This document shows positions 46,326-56,141 of a stretch of DNA of 64,000 nt, one piece after another (position 1 is the stretch's first letter; each line of letters starts with the position of its first letter). A program made the position numbers and the translations under genes. This stretch comes from Oscheius sp. JU75. Lineage: Eukaryota; Nematoda; Chromadorea; Rhabditida; Rhabditidae. The notes beneath the pieces are model-generated. The model made no database searches and was not told where the DNA came from. It was given only the letters and a program-made list of their open reading frames with translations. The stretch lies in contig JASJZC010000002.1 of the NCBI GenBank assembly GCA_037178855.1, positions 1,240,001-1,304,000 on the forward strand, written 5' to 3'.

Positions 46326-49250
46326 CTAGACTTTCCGTTTTACGGTTTTCAGCATTGGATAGTGGACGACCAGACAACAGACGACCATGTAGCCGGATAG
46401 GATGAGGATGGACAGGGTGGGAGAGGTTTCCGATGGTGTAGCTGTGAGATTGACCAGGCCTGAAAAGCTGGCATGTTTTTGGGGGTGGCAGACTAGACAG
46501 CGCAGTTTTTACCAAGAGCCACAACATTGACAGTTAAACAGCGCCTTCGTTTCCTTTTGCATTCTCTCCAGCAAAAAGCTCCCAAAATGTTACCTGTTAG
46601 CAGATTGCTGATGAGGAAGAACCACATCCCGTTCTTGTTGACCGACTCAAGTAGATCCGGATGCGATCCGTAGAAGGGGTTCTCGTCTGAAATTAGATGC
46701 TTTGTTCTCGTTTCTGTTCCTGTTTCCTTCCCATTTTTTTCAGCTTTCTCAAGTCACGTGGCCTTTTCATCCAAAACCCAACAAAAGATAAGACGACTCA
46801 AAACGGAACGATTTGTTACAAGCGCGTCTGATAAGAAAAAAGAAGGGCCTACTGAAGCTGAAGTGGGGAGCATTGGCGGCCCAGGCGACCATGTTGAACA
46901 TCTGGATGAAGAGAAAGCAGCCCAGAGCGCAGACTAGCAGGGAGAGCTGGAAAAAAAATTGTATATTAATTTTCCTGTCAATATAGACGTATCAGACGTA
47001 GATTTTTACGGCGAATTGGATATACTTAGGAGTCGTAAAATGAGTGTAAAGCATCTAAAAAATGCGAAATAGGCATTTTGAGTGAGTTTGTCGCGGGACC
47101 CAAATTCGAAAACGCGAGACCCGGACCCTCATACGCTCAAAACAGGATTGCCCCTTTAAATTACCTGTGAGAAGACGTAGGTCACGTTGGCTACTCGGCG
47201 ACTAGACGGCCCTAGGGTCTTTTCACACACGAGCTGGACGAGGAAGAGTAGAAACGATAGCGCCAGGAGCTTCCCAGCGCAGCCAATCCATGCCTTGATT
47301 CGGATACCAGTCTTGGAAATGAATTCGGCCACGGCCACACTGGCATAATGTAGAGCCAGATAGCCCATCAGCGAGACGAGACCCTCGGCATTTTGAAGCA
47401 GGAGATTGTCGCGTGGATTGTGACGGAAGAGGATGTATTCTTCCCACCCGTGTAGGAGGAGACACTGTTGGAAGATGATAAAGAGCATGAAGGTTAGGAG
47501 CGGGTATTTTCGAGGGAGTAGCCAGGAGACTATCTGAAAAAATTACGGAATTTTGATTTTTTTTTAAACTCTTGAATCATGATGCTCTCCACTACTAAAG
47601 CGCAATGGTGTTTGTTCTTCCGTGCGTCACCACGATAAAAAAGCTGGCATGTCAAGAATAGTTGACAAGACAGCTTTGGGGGAAACCTAGTGCGAAAAAT
47701 CTTGAGAGAAGATTTCAGTAATCCGGGCTTTAGCTGCTTCACAGCACCTCCTCTACAAGAAAACCTACTTTGACAACTGCCATCGTGTAGAAAAAGTTCC
47801 AATGGACGCCATACTCTGTTATGGGCTGATGGTAGCTTAGAAACCAGACGATGAATGTCCTAGCTAGACCGATCAGGGGTAGTAGAACCTTCGACGAGAG
47901 CAGAGATCGTCTCAAGGACCTAAACTTATGTTTCTTTTAATCAAAAACGCAAAATTACCATGGATGTGACTCTCTGTTTTCGATCATCGACGAAGTTTTG
48001 AGCCTGCTTCCTACAGCATCGGCGAAAATACATGCCGCGACGCCGATGTCCATCAGACTGTGACCGTAGTGGTCTAAAAGTGGATCATTGGGACTGTAAG
48101 ACAAAATTTACCTGTTTTCTTGAACCTCCCTGGGAAAATGCTCGAAAAGTCCACGGCCAAAATGGCCGTGCTAATCAAAATGAGCATGCTGCCTCGGAAG
48201 TAGCTGACAAAGGTCGTCGGGGCGTACTGCTCGTCAATCAGTTTGTTCATCACCGTCCGAATGGCCACTCTATCGGGACATACCAGATACTCGCAGAGGA
48301 CGAAAAACTACAAATATTCATATTTGAAAGGAACAGGTGACCGCTTGTTTTTTTTTCCCTAACAATTTTTCATTCAGTATTTGCGCGCCAGATTCAAACA
48401 GGGGACTGGTATACACTGGTTTAAATATATAAACAATTAAGAACGTACCGCGAGAACCAGGGCTGTTGTTGCCAAAATGATAGCGAGAAGGGTAATCGAG
48501 GAGGATAGAGCTGTGGTGATAAGGATACCCGGCAGGACGAGAAATAGAACATCTAATAGAAATTTGGACCTAGAAAATTGTAAAGAATGGTCGTTCTTAC
48601 AAGAAAGAACATACCAAAATTTAATAGAAGACTTCTGAAACTGGCCGCCTAGAAAGACCCACGGTAGACCAATGTTCCGGACCAGGACTGCCAGCACTAT
48701 TACGGCTTCTATTGTAAAAATCTAGAGACCAGTACATGAAAGGGACAGTTCTCTTATGGGTAAACCGTGCGCTTTTCGAATTCGAATTTCCTCACGTTTC
48801 TTTTTGCATTTTTTGATGCTTTTCTCTCATTTTCACATTCCCTAAGTGTACTCAAACGATTCGCCATCAGATTCTACCCTAGAATTGTCTAGTTTGTTAG
48901 ATATACTATCGGGAAAAAATAAAGAAATTTGACAAAACTTTGGATTCCACCATACAGACATTTGCTATTTTTCCAGTTTGCCGAAGTAGACGTATCAGGG
49001 GTGGAATTTTGCCCTAAAACGACTGAACACTCAGTAACCGAGAAAATGAGCGTAAAGCATCGAAGCACGCAAAAAAGCTCGAGTTCAAAACTTCTAACTT
49101 CTCGCCACAAAAGTCAAATTTCAAAGCGCACGGTTTACCCTTTACTGTAAAGTAACTCCATTTAAAACAAAAAAAAAACTAAATTACCTCTCTCTGCGAG
49201 CCTCCTTCGGCCGGGATTCTTCCCAAGCCGTCTGGCGTCGCCTCCGCCAT
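46326..49250 (-). CDS. PIGW: PIGW/GWT1 glucosaminyl-PI inositol acyltransferase
   Basis: A polytopic ER enzyme that acylates the inositol of GlcN-PI during GPI-anchor synthesis. Exons with closing phases: 48615-48708, 48449-48569, 48112-48307, 47959-48073, 47769-47919, 47165-47533, 46853-46946, 46594-46686, 46326-46459. Family hallmarks are VDFSSIFPGRFKKT, HYGHSLMDIGVAA, ITEYGVHWNFFYT, NAEGLVSLMGYLALH, the NMVAWAANAPHF segment, and the terminal NGMWFFLISNLLTGLVNLT. The first exon is uncertain: 49188-49250 (21 codons, with ATAG directly before the ATG) fits by position, but its phase does not match the next exon, so a small exon may be missing between them. The total is about 476 residues against about 500 in human. 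The 48709-49187 intron is occupied by a foldback element. The ATG lies about 260 bp from the stop of sqv-2 on the same strand. Confidence 0.88.
48739..49158. mobile_element. Foldback element in the first PIGW intron
   Basis: Inverted arms share GGGTAAACCGTGCGCTTT and, further in, ATGCTTT-C-CTCATTTTC; the left end begins AAAGGGACAGTT. The inner segment resembles the element at 55132-55564, so both appear to be members of one family of about 400 bp. Confidence 0.75.
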
Positions 49251-49509
49251 CTATTTTTGAGTGGATATTGTTGAAATTGACATGAAAACTGGGAAAAGAT
49301 ATGGCATGACGGGAAATCATATTCCTCGAAAAATCTTATAAAAATAACATTTTATTACAAAAAAAGAAACTCATAAAAGATGGGCAATTATGCATTTTAG
49401 CTACCTGATATCGAAGTGAAGATTTTGGCATGAAAGGAGGACCCGTTTTTAATGGAAAAAGCTGCTAGGAAGTACCCGTAAAGTTGGCGGGAAAACTTGT
49501 GGGGAAAAT

Positions 49510-51522
49510 CTACGGAATTGAGGAGCCATTCAGTCTCTCGCAGCACTTACTCGGCACAGCCGACCAGTCGTAAACGTAGGAATTCCGAGAGCGGAATTCT
49601 TTCTCGCAGAGAACTTTTCTGGAAAGCTTTTGATAAATTGGGTACCTCAAAAAAAAGACAAACCTGTCCTTGAGACTCTGGAAAAGGGCCCGCATCTCTT
49701 CAGCCGTCTTCTTGTGCGTGATCAGATACTGGTTGCTGCAGCCGCGAGAGATCCACTCGGTGTCAAAACGGGGGTCGTGAACGTATTTGACGTCGAGCCC
49801 TGGAAAAAATGAGCAGGTTATGACAGAAAAAAAGGGGTATATCGGCTAAATTTTGCAGGGGTTTCATGTTCGTGTTCGTTCGGCCCCGTACAACGAGCAT
49901 TTTCCATTTTCTCTTCGTCGTCAGACGAACCGAGCACAAAAGTTCGGCTCAACCCTGGTGGCATCACTATGAAAGGGTAACAACTGAGATGTCTAACTAT
50001 CGAGGCAGTGCAACAAAATGTGGTCAACTGAATATCTGCCGTCAAGAACTTTAGCGCGGTCTCTTTTCCTACTACAAAGGGACCCTCCTTTTGATTTTTT
50101 TTTTTTGCAATTTGCGCGACCCCCCTCACCGCCAGTCCAGGCGGTGGCAGTCTTCAGTTGACCTTTCAGATTGTTGAATTTCGGAGAAAAAGACAAGTTG
50201 GCAACGAAAAAAAGTTACCTGCTAACCACGCTCCCACAGAAACATCCTCATTTTTGTAAAGCTTGAAGAGCGGGGCATTGATGGCTAAAAAGCGGACGAG
50301 ATCGTAAGAAAGGACGTATCCTCCACCGAGCTAAAACTCTCTTCTTGGTTAAACCTACTGAAAATAGTACCTGATACGGCAAGTAGCGATCACAAAGAAT
50401 CCAGTCGTTTTCTTTCCACTTTCCCTTGCGAATAGGCTTTGCCCGGCCATCGAGGAAGCCCCAATAGAGTCGTGGGTGCTGGACTTCAAGCAGCGCGTTG
50501 AGAAAGACTCCCAGGCGGACAAACGAGTCGGAATCGACCAGAAATTTTTTTTATGAAAACGGAAAATAATAAAGTCTACCTTCAAAATGTACTTGAAATT
50601 GTAGTTCTCGTAGGCATAGACCATCGATTTTAGGGTCTTCTCGGCCAGGTTGCTGTAGGCTTCTTCCAGACCATCAATTAGGGCCAAGTCGCCGGTTTGC
50701 TCATTTTCCTGACGCAACTTCTCAATAATTCCGATGTCTCTGAAAGTTTTTTTAGATAAATATTCGATAAAGAGTGGTACTGTTTGCCGTATGAAGACAG
50801 GAAGCCGCAAAAAATTTAGGAAAAAAACTGGAAGCTGAAAATTGTCAAAACCGTGATTTGAAGTGCAGCCTGCAGTTTTTCTTGAGATGTAAAGCTATCT
50901 CCATGCTGTAAGTCACCCTTCTTTAGCCCCCGTCAAATGCACGTTTTCCGTTTTTTTTTAAAATTATCCTGACCCTTTTCCCGATTTCTGACCAAAGGCG
51001 CCCCTTGCGTCTACTGAAGCCTCAGCCGGTCAGGCCATAGCGTCTTCATACGGCAAACAGTACCACTCTTTATCGAATATTTGTGCGCTCGCACAAGTTT
51101 TGCGATCCCTGTTGTGGCCTTTTTACAAATTTAGATAAAAGCGGTGGTGGCTCCCAAAAAAGTAATAAAACTAACAATTTCTTTGTCCCGATAGGGAAGA
51201 AGGGAATGAAGACGGCCGGTCCTTTGGTGGAAAGCTTCAGCCACGTTTCTCGAATAGTCTGACGCCGCTGCGTCTCCTCTGGTCCGGACATAATCATAAC
51301 GAGAAGATAGGTCGTCTGGGACGGGGTTTTGGCTACAGTACCTGAAAATTTAGCGATTTTAACAGCATGAAAGGGAAATTTACCATCATTTCTCTTCGCC
51401 AAACTTCTTTGTGGCTCTGCCAGCGCGGTATTCGTCTCACACTGACAGCTGAAGGCAATAATGACGGAACATATCGCCCAGACGGCTATGGCTGCTACCA
51501 GGTAGACGCGGACATACGACAT
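49510..51522 (-). CDS. sqv-2: Beta-1,3-galactosyltransferase 6 (glycosaminoglycan linker GalT-II)
   Basis: Seven exons encode 329 residues, the same length as human B3GALT6: 51384-51522, 51176-51341, 50580-50739, 50371-50538, 50219-50330, 49664-49799, 49510-49618; phases close. It is a Golgi type II membrane protein: a short cytosolic end, a membrane anchor at about residues 7-26 ([19 protein letters not shown]), then the GT31 domain with [13 protein letters not shown], the metal-binding [28 protein letters not shown] and the terminal [13 protein letters not shown]. It adds the second galactose of the proteoglycan linker tetrasaccharide; loss in C. elegans causes the squashed-vulva phenotype. 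The intron at 50539-50579 ends in TG rather than AG on the coding strand. The 50740-51175 intron contains a foldback with perfect 41-bp arms. Confidence 0.95.
50758..51082. mobile_element. Foldback element with perfect 41-bp arms in a sqv-2 intron
   Basis: Positions 50758-50798 and 51042-51082 are exact reverse complements (outer end AAATATTCGATAAAGAGTGG). The 243 bp between them show no coding capacity. Perfect arms imply recent origin or selection. Confidence 0.9.
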
Positions 51523-51546
51523 AAACTATTCTCTCTTTATTGGGTC

Positions 51547-51741
51547 AAAGCGAGCCTCCCCCTATACCTCGTTTGAAAATTAGTGAAAGGAAGCGAAAAT
51601 CTAGTTCAAAATGCCCAAAAGTCTCTGTGTCTGAAGCCATTGTTGCAATTAGTGCGTGCGCACACTAATTATTGGCAAAACAGCGAAAAAAAAATCATTA
51701 CGCGGGAAATCCAAACGGGGTATAAGGGGAGGCTCGCTTTA
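51547..51741. mobile_element. MITE-like element upstream of sqv-2
   Basis: Inverted ends of about 29 bp: AAAGCGAGCCTCCCC...TATACC-CGTTTG at 51547-51575 and its complement at about 51712-51741. Starts about 25 bp upstream of the sqv-2 ATG, so it lies within the 5' leader or promoter. Confidence 0.8.
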
Positions 51742-52224
51742 AATAGACAGTTCGCTTACGGTTTCACGGGTAGTTGGTAAAATTTGGAGGCAAATTAACT
51801 AAACACACTCAGAAACCTAGAAAATGGGCGTAAGGCCCCAAGAAAGACAAAAAGAAACATGTATCCTAGATTTTTGAACTTTTCACCGCAAATTTTAGAT
51901 TCAAAAATACCTGCCTCATTTACTCGTTTACCCGTAAGTGAGCTGTCCTTACGACCTGGAAAAGAGACAAAAACTGGTCGAAAACCACAGGAAGAAGACA
52001 AGAAAAACTAGTTATAGACTCTTTATTGTTTTCCATGAAAGGGTGGTGGGGAAAGTATACAGTAGGAGCCGTAGATGGTGGTTACAAATAAATAGAATCT
52101 TGTATGACCTGGAATTTGGCTTTTTGGACCGAGACAAAAGGGCGGGAGAAGGACCGATATAGACATCACAAGTTGGGGGTGAGTGGCGACCAGAAAATGG
52201 GAAGATTTTATACAAACGGGGGCT

Positions 52225-53595
52225 TTATTGATAGAAGGAATCCTGTTCTTGGGCAGCCCGAAGGACGTATCTAACTGCAAACGCAAGCACTACGACGCCT
52301 GCAACAACGATGAGATTTGTGACGAATGACGACAAGCCGGAAGACTGTTCCGAGCTGCAAAATATTAGAGATAGAGGGTTTTTGGACAAAGAACCAGTCG
52401 CACAAATATATACCTCACAGACAGAGCATATGGGGAGCTATCTAGCAAAAAATTGAGCATTTGCGGCTAAGTATTTAAAGGGGCTCTGACGAGCACAGGT
52501 ACACACCAAGCGCTTTTTTGAATTCGAATGTTGATAACTTTGATCACACTAATTAAAAAATACGACTTTTGAAAGAGGTTTACAATGTTTCAGGACAAAG
52601 CAAAACCGTTGGTCCCACGTGGGACTCGAACCCGAACTGCTTTGGCGCCGCAGGTGAAGCCGACTGAGCCATCCGGACAAGCCTCGCAACTCCAAAAACA
52701 TGAATTTACATAATTCGCACTTTGATAGTGATAATACTCAAGTGTCCAAGGCTCATTTTAATGTTTGCACGTTACAGTGATTGACTATGTAAAGAAATAC
52801 AGAAAATCTCAAAACTCACTTCGACTTGGCCTCCTCCTCGGCCCGAACGCTGTCCTCTTCCGCACTGATCTCGGCCAACTGCTTCTTGATATCTTCCACG
52901 ACGCTGGGGAACAGCTCACAGAAGATCCGACTCTTCAGATTGTAGGCTTTGCTCTTCCTGGCCAGCAACTTCTTCTCGGCATCCGATGACGTAATACTAC
53001 CAAGAGTCGGAGCCGTGTCGTTCATGAAGCTGAGCAGACCCGTGATGATGGTAGAGACCTGGAAATTGCATTTTTTAAAGGGAATATACTTCACTGGTAT
53101 CGGATTTCTTATAATCAAAGAGGCCATAACTTCGACAGGTAGACAGCAATCGTTTTCCACATTTTGCAATGACCTCTGACTCCGCAATTCGACAACGCTG
53201 TCTTTTCCCATTTTTAGTAGAAAAATGGCATAAAATGCTCACCGTCCAGGCCGGATTCCACGTATCCGGATGGAAGTCGGAAATGGAGAGACAGAGTCGC
53301 GTATTCGTCTGGAAGCGCCCGCTCGGCGTGATCATGTAGATCGAGGGCGGCTTGAAGGGAAAGTCTGCCGGAAAGACGAGCTTTCCATGGTAGATTCCTC
53401 CTAAATTATATCATTTTTCACGTTAAGTAATTTAAACAAAATACCATCGTAGGGCGTGTTGGGAGCTCCGAAGATGACGTAGTGCCATTCGAGAATGTTC
53501 TCAGCCAGCGGGGCGGCCTGGAGGAAAGGTACCGGCTCCTTCAGCAGCCTCTGGTAGTCCTTCTTCAGTCGGGCCGTCGCTGTGGCACTGGCCAT
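52225..53595 (-). CDS. UBE2J2: ER tail-anchored ubiquitin-conjugating enzyme E2 J2
   Basis: Four exons encode 225 residues: 53445-53595, 53243-53400, 52820-53058, 52225-52354; phases close. The UBC fold spans about residues 8-160, with [19 protein letters not shown] and the catalytic Cys at about residue 87 in [20 protein letters not shown] charged, Glu-rich linker follows, then one C-terminal membrane helix ([18 protein letters not shown]) with a short tail, the tail-anchored layout of UBE2J2 in ER-associated degradation. The last intron contains a decayed tRNA-like sequence. The upstream neighbour on the same strand is a diverged paralogue. Confidence 0.95.
52612..52682 (-). pseudogene. Decayed tRNA-like sequence
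   Basis: On the minus strand the sequence has a D-arm/A-box (ATGGCTCAGTCGGCT), a partial anticodon arm (CTGC...GCA) and a B-box (GGGTTCGAGTCCC). The acceptor and T stems pair poorly and the anticodon loop lacks the universal T33, so it is not a functional tRNA. It lies in an intron of the first UBE2J2 gene. Confidence 0.5.
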
Positions 53596-54299
53596 ACTGA
53601 AATATGAATTAGGATATACTGCGGAGCAGAGAAATCAGATTAAGGGATAGTCCGTTCAGAAAAAGGGAGAATTTTGCCCCCGCCCAGGGATTTGCCTGCG
53701 CACACCGCAAATTTTTGATGCGCAGCTAAGAAAATGCATGTCAATCAAGCTATAAACAACAGTTTTTCGCCCTCAAATTCAATAGAAATTCATCCTCTTT
53801 GGCATGCGACCACAAAAAAATATCGTGAACCTAGCCAGCCAGGTTATTGACTAAAGGCGCGCTCAGCGGGCGGACCTGGCCTAGCAGAACAGTTTGGCCA
53901 GGTTTGCTACGTCTGTGATGAGTAAAATTTTGAGCACATAAATATTTTGATACAAAACAGAGATAATAAGCAGAATAAACTGCAAAACCACATTTCCATT
54001 TAAAGAGAATGCCAAGTGATTTATTTGAGAGCCGATTACTATATCTGTTTAGATGAAAGCCAATCTTCCAATCCGGAAGGAGGAAATGGAGACAGAGCTG
54101 ATGGAGAGAGAGACAGTCAGTCGACAAAATATGTACACAACTCGTAAAGGGGAAAGCTTCCCAGTCCTTTCTACGAAAATGCGCAATTGGGCGTGAGAAA
54201 AGTAGACCACAAAAAGGGGGTAGCAAAATCGAAGAAATTAGGCAGAAAATGTATCAGGAAAAGAGCACTGGGAGGCGGATACAAAGAATACAGGCTAAT

Positions 54300-56141
54300 T
54301 CAGTGGCCTACAGGTTTTTTTTCCTCCTCGAAGGATCCCTTGGCCTGTGGCGTATCGTTTTTTTTCTCCTCCTCGAGGGGTTCCTTGGCCTGTGGCGTAT
54401 CGTTTTTTTTTCCTCCTTGAAGGGTTTCTTGGCCTGTGGCGTATATTATTTGTACCTCCTCGCACAACTTGCGCTTGCGCGACTGGCTTCTGGCGCGATC
54501 CGAGGACGGAGTAGAGGAGCTGTCGTCGTCGCTGATGGCCAGTTGAGCAGAGGAGGTCCGGAACGACATGGCCAGGGTGGGGAACATACGACAGAATTCA
54601 GGGTTCTGAAACACAACATTTTTCTTGTCGTCAGCTGTCAACTGATCTCTTCATTACGGCATGGATTGGGTACAATGACTTTTTTAAGGAAAATATCAAA
54701 CGGGTCTCGTCACGAATTTGCCGCCGCCAAAACGCTCATTGTGCATTTTTAGATGTTTTAGACTCATTTTCTTGACTTCTATGTGTGACAAAAGAGACTC
54801 ACAGCCAAATTGAACTCTTTGCTCTTAGCAGCCAGCTCCCTTCTGACTTCCACCGAATCCGTTATGGCTCCCGCGGCCACACCGTCCTCGTTCATAAAGG
54901 AGTGCAGGCCGAGCAGGATGGAGGACACGGTCCATCCGGGGTTCCACTGCTCTGGATGGTAGTCGCTGATCGAGAGACATAGTCTCATATTGATGCGGAA
55001 TCTGCCGTTCGGGGTGATCATACAGATTGACGGGGGCTTCCAGGGAAAGTCGGGCTGGAACACGACCTTGCCGTGGTAGAAGCCGCCTAAAAATTGGGAG
55101 TGTTAGGATGATTTTTTCTTCTATTTTTTGCTTAAAGAGACGATGATATTGCGGGTGAATCGGTGCACGGCGGAAAGCGTTTCGGGTCAACCTCTCCCAT
55201 TTTTTGGTGCTTTGTAAACATTTTCATGACTTCTAAACATGTTTAATCGACTCAGCGCCAAAAGCTCCCCAGAGAACGTCTACTTTGACGTCAAAATGAC
55301 GAGAATAATGAAGAAAATTGAGAAAACGCTGTTCTTCTTTAGTCTTTCTAATATTCTAACTTTTTCTCGCCATTTTCAACGTCGAAGTAGTAGACGTTTC
55401 TAGGGTGGTTTTTGGTGCTGGGTTGATTAAACACACGTTTAGAAGGCATGAAAATGGGTAAAGCACCGAAAATTGCGAAAGATTGATTTTCGGAGAAGTT
55501 CGTCGCGGGGCCCGATTTGAAAACGCGTTCCGCCGTGCACCCGCAATGTCACTGTCTCTTTAAAGCGAGCCTTATGTAAGGTTGTTATCAGTGTTATTGG
55601 TCATTATGTAAGCTCACGTGTTTTCTGGGAGATTTCAGCGAGCTTGCCCGCGTGGCTCAGTCGGTTAGCACTTTGACAACACTGGAAAATTTTCAGAACG
55701 GTTTTTGTTGCATTGCTTTGGTCAAAACTTTTGGTTTTTACTACCACAGCTTTAAATTTTGCGCGCCGAATTCAAATAGGGGTAAATTGGGATACGAGAG
55801 CGTTGTCTAACTGTCGAGTTCAACATGAAAATTATAAGGAAACTCTCTAACCCCATCCTATAAACAACAAACATAGCAAAAAAAAAAATTTCTCGCTCAC
55901 TCGACCAAAATTATCCTCTTACCATAAAAAGGCGTGTCCTTCGAACCCTCAATGCAGTAATGCCACTCCAGGATGTTCTCCTCGCACGGCAGGGCATGGA
56001 TTCCTGGCAGGGGCTCTTGCTGAAGCCTCTGGTAATCGCGCGTGAGACGTCGAAGCGCCACTGGCGTGGCCTGCTGGGTCGGCCTGGGTTTTTCTTATAA
56101 AAAGACCAAAAAACTGATACAAACCTCGGAAAACTTTCCAT
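54300..56141 (-). CDS. Second UBE2J2-type E2, without membrane anchor and with C-terminal repeats
   Basis: Four exons encode 255 residues: 56125-56141, 55923-56083, 54803-55086, 54300-54605; phases close. The UBC domain is clearly UBE2J2-like ([37 protein letters not shown]) and keeps the catalytic Cys at about residue 96 in [17 protein letters not shown]. After NPEFCRMFPTLAMSF the protein becomes Ser-rich (DDDSSSTPSSDRARS), basic (SRKRKL), and ends in tandem repeats of about 16 residues with core KNDTPQAK-EEE. No hydrophobic tail is encoded before the stop, nor did I find a further exon with one, so unlike its neighbour it should be soluble or nuclear. A 55087-55922 intron holds a foldback element and a tRNA fragment. 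Confidence 0.85.
54315..54440 (-). repeat. Coding tandem repeat, about 50-bp unit
   Basis: Three units, each with CGCCACAGGCCAAGG and an adenine run (T runs on the plus strand). The A runs are 9, 8 and 8 long, so the first unit is read in a different frame (YATGQETLQGG) from the others (DTPQAKEPLEE and DTPQAKGSFEE). Confidence 0.85.
55132..55564. mobile_element. Foldback/MITE element with TTTAAAG ends, about 430 bp
   Basis: Ends are inverted repeats: left CTTAAAGAGACGATGATATT then GCGGGTG and GTGCACGGCGG; right is the complement of CTTTAAAGAGACAGTGACATT with the same inner part. Inner arms also match (TTGGTGCTTT, ACATTTTCATGACTTCTAAAC). It sits in an intron of the anchorless E2 gene and has no coding capacity. 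Confidence 0.85.
55648..55680 (+). pseudogene. tRNA 5'-half fragment
   Basis: GCCCGCGTGGCTCAGTCGGT and a few bases more form an acceptor-strand plus D-arm with A-box, but no anticodon arm or B-box follows. Confidence 0.4.

Noticed and set aside
54249-54752. 167-aa plus-strand frame with repeated LEGSLGLWRIV-type units
   Set aside because: Complement of the coding tandem repeat of the anchorless E2.
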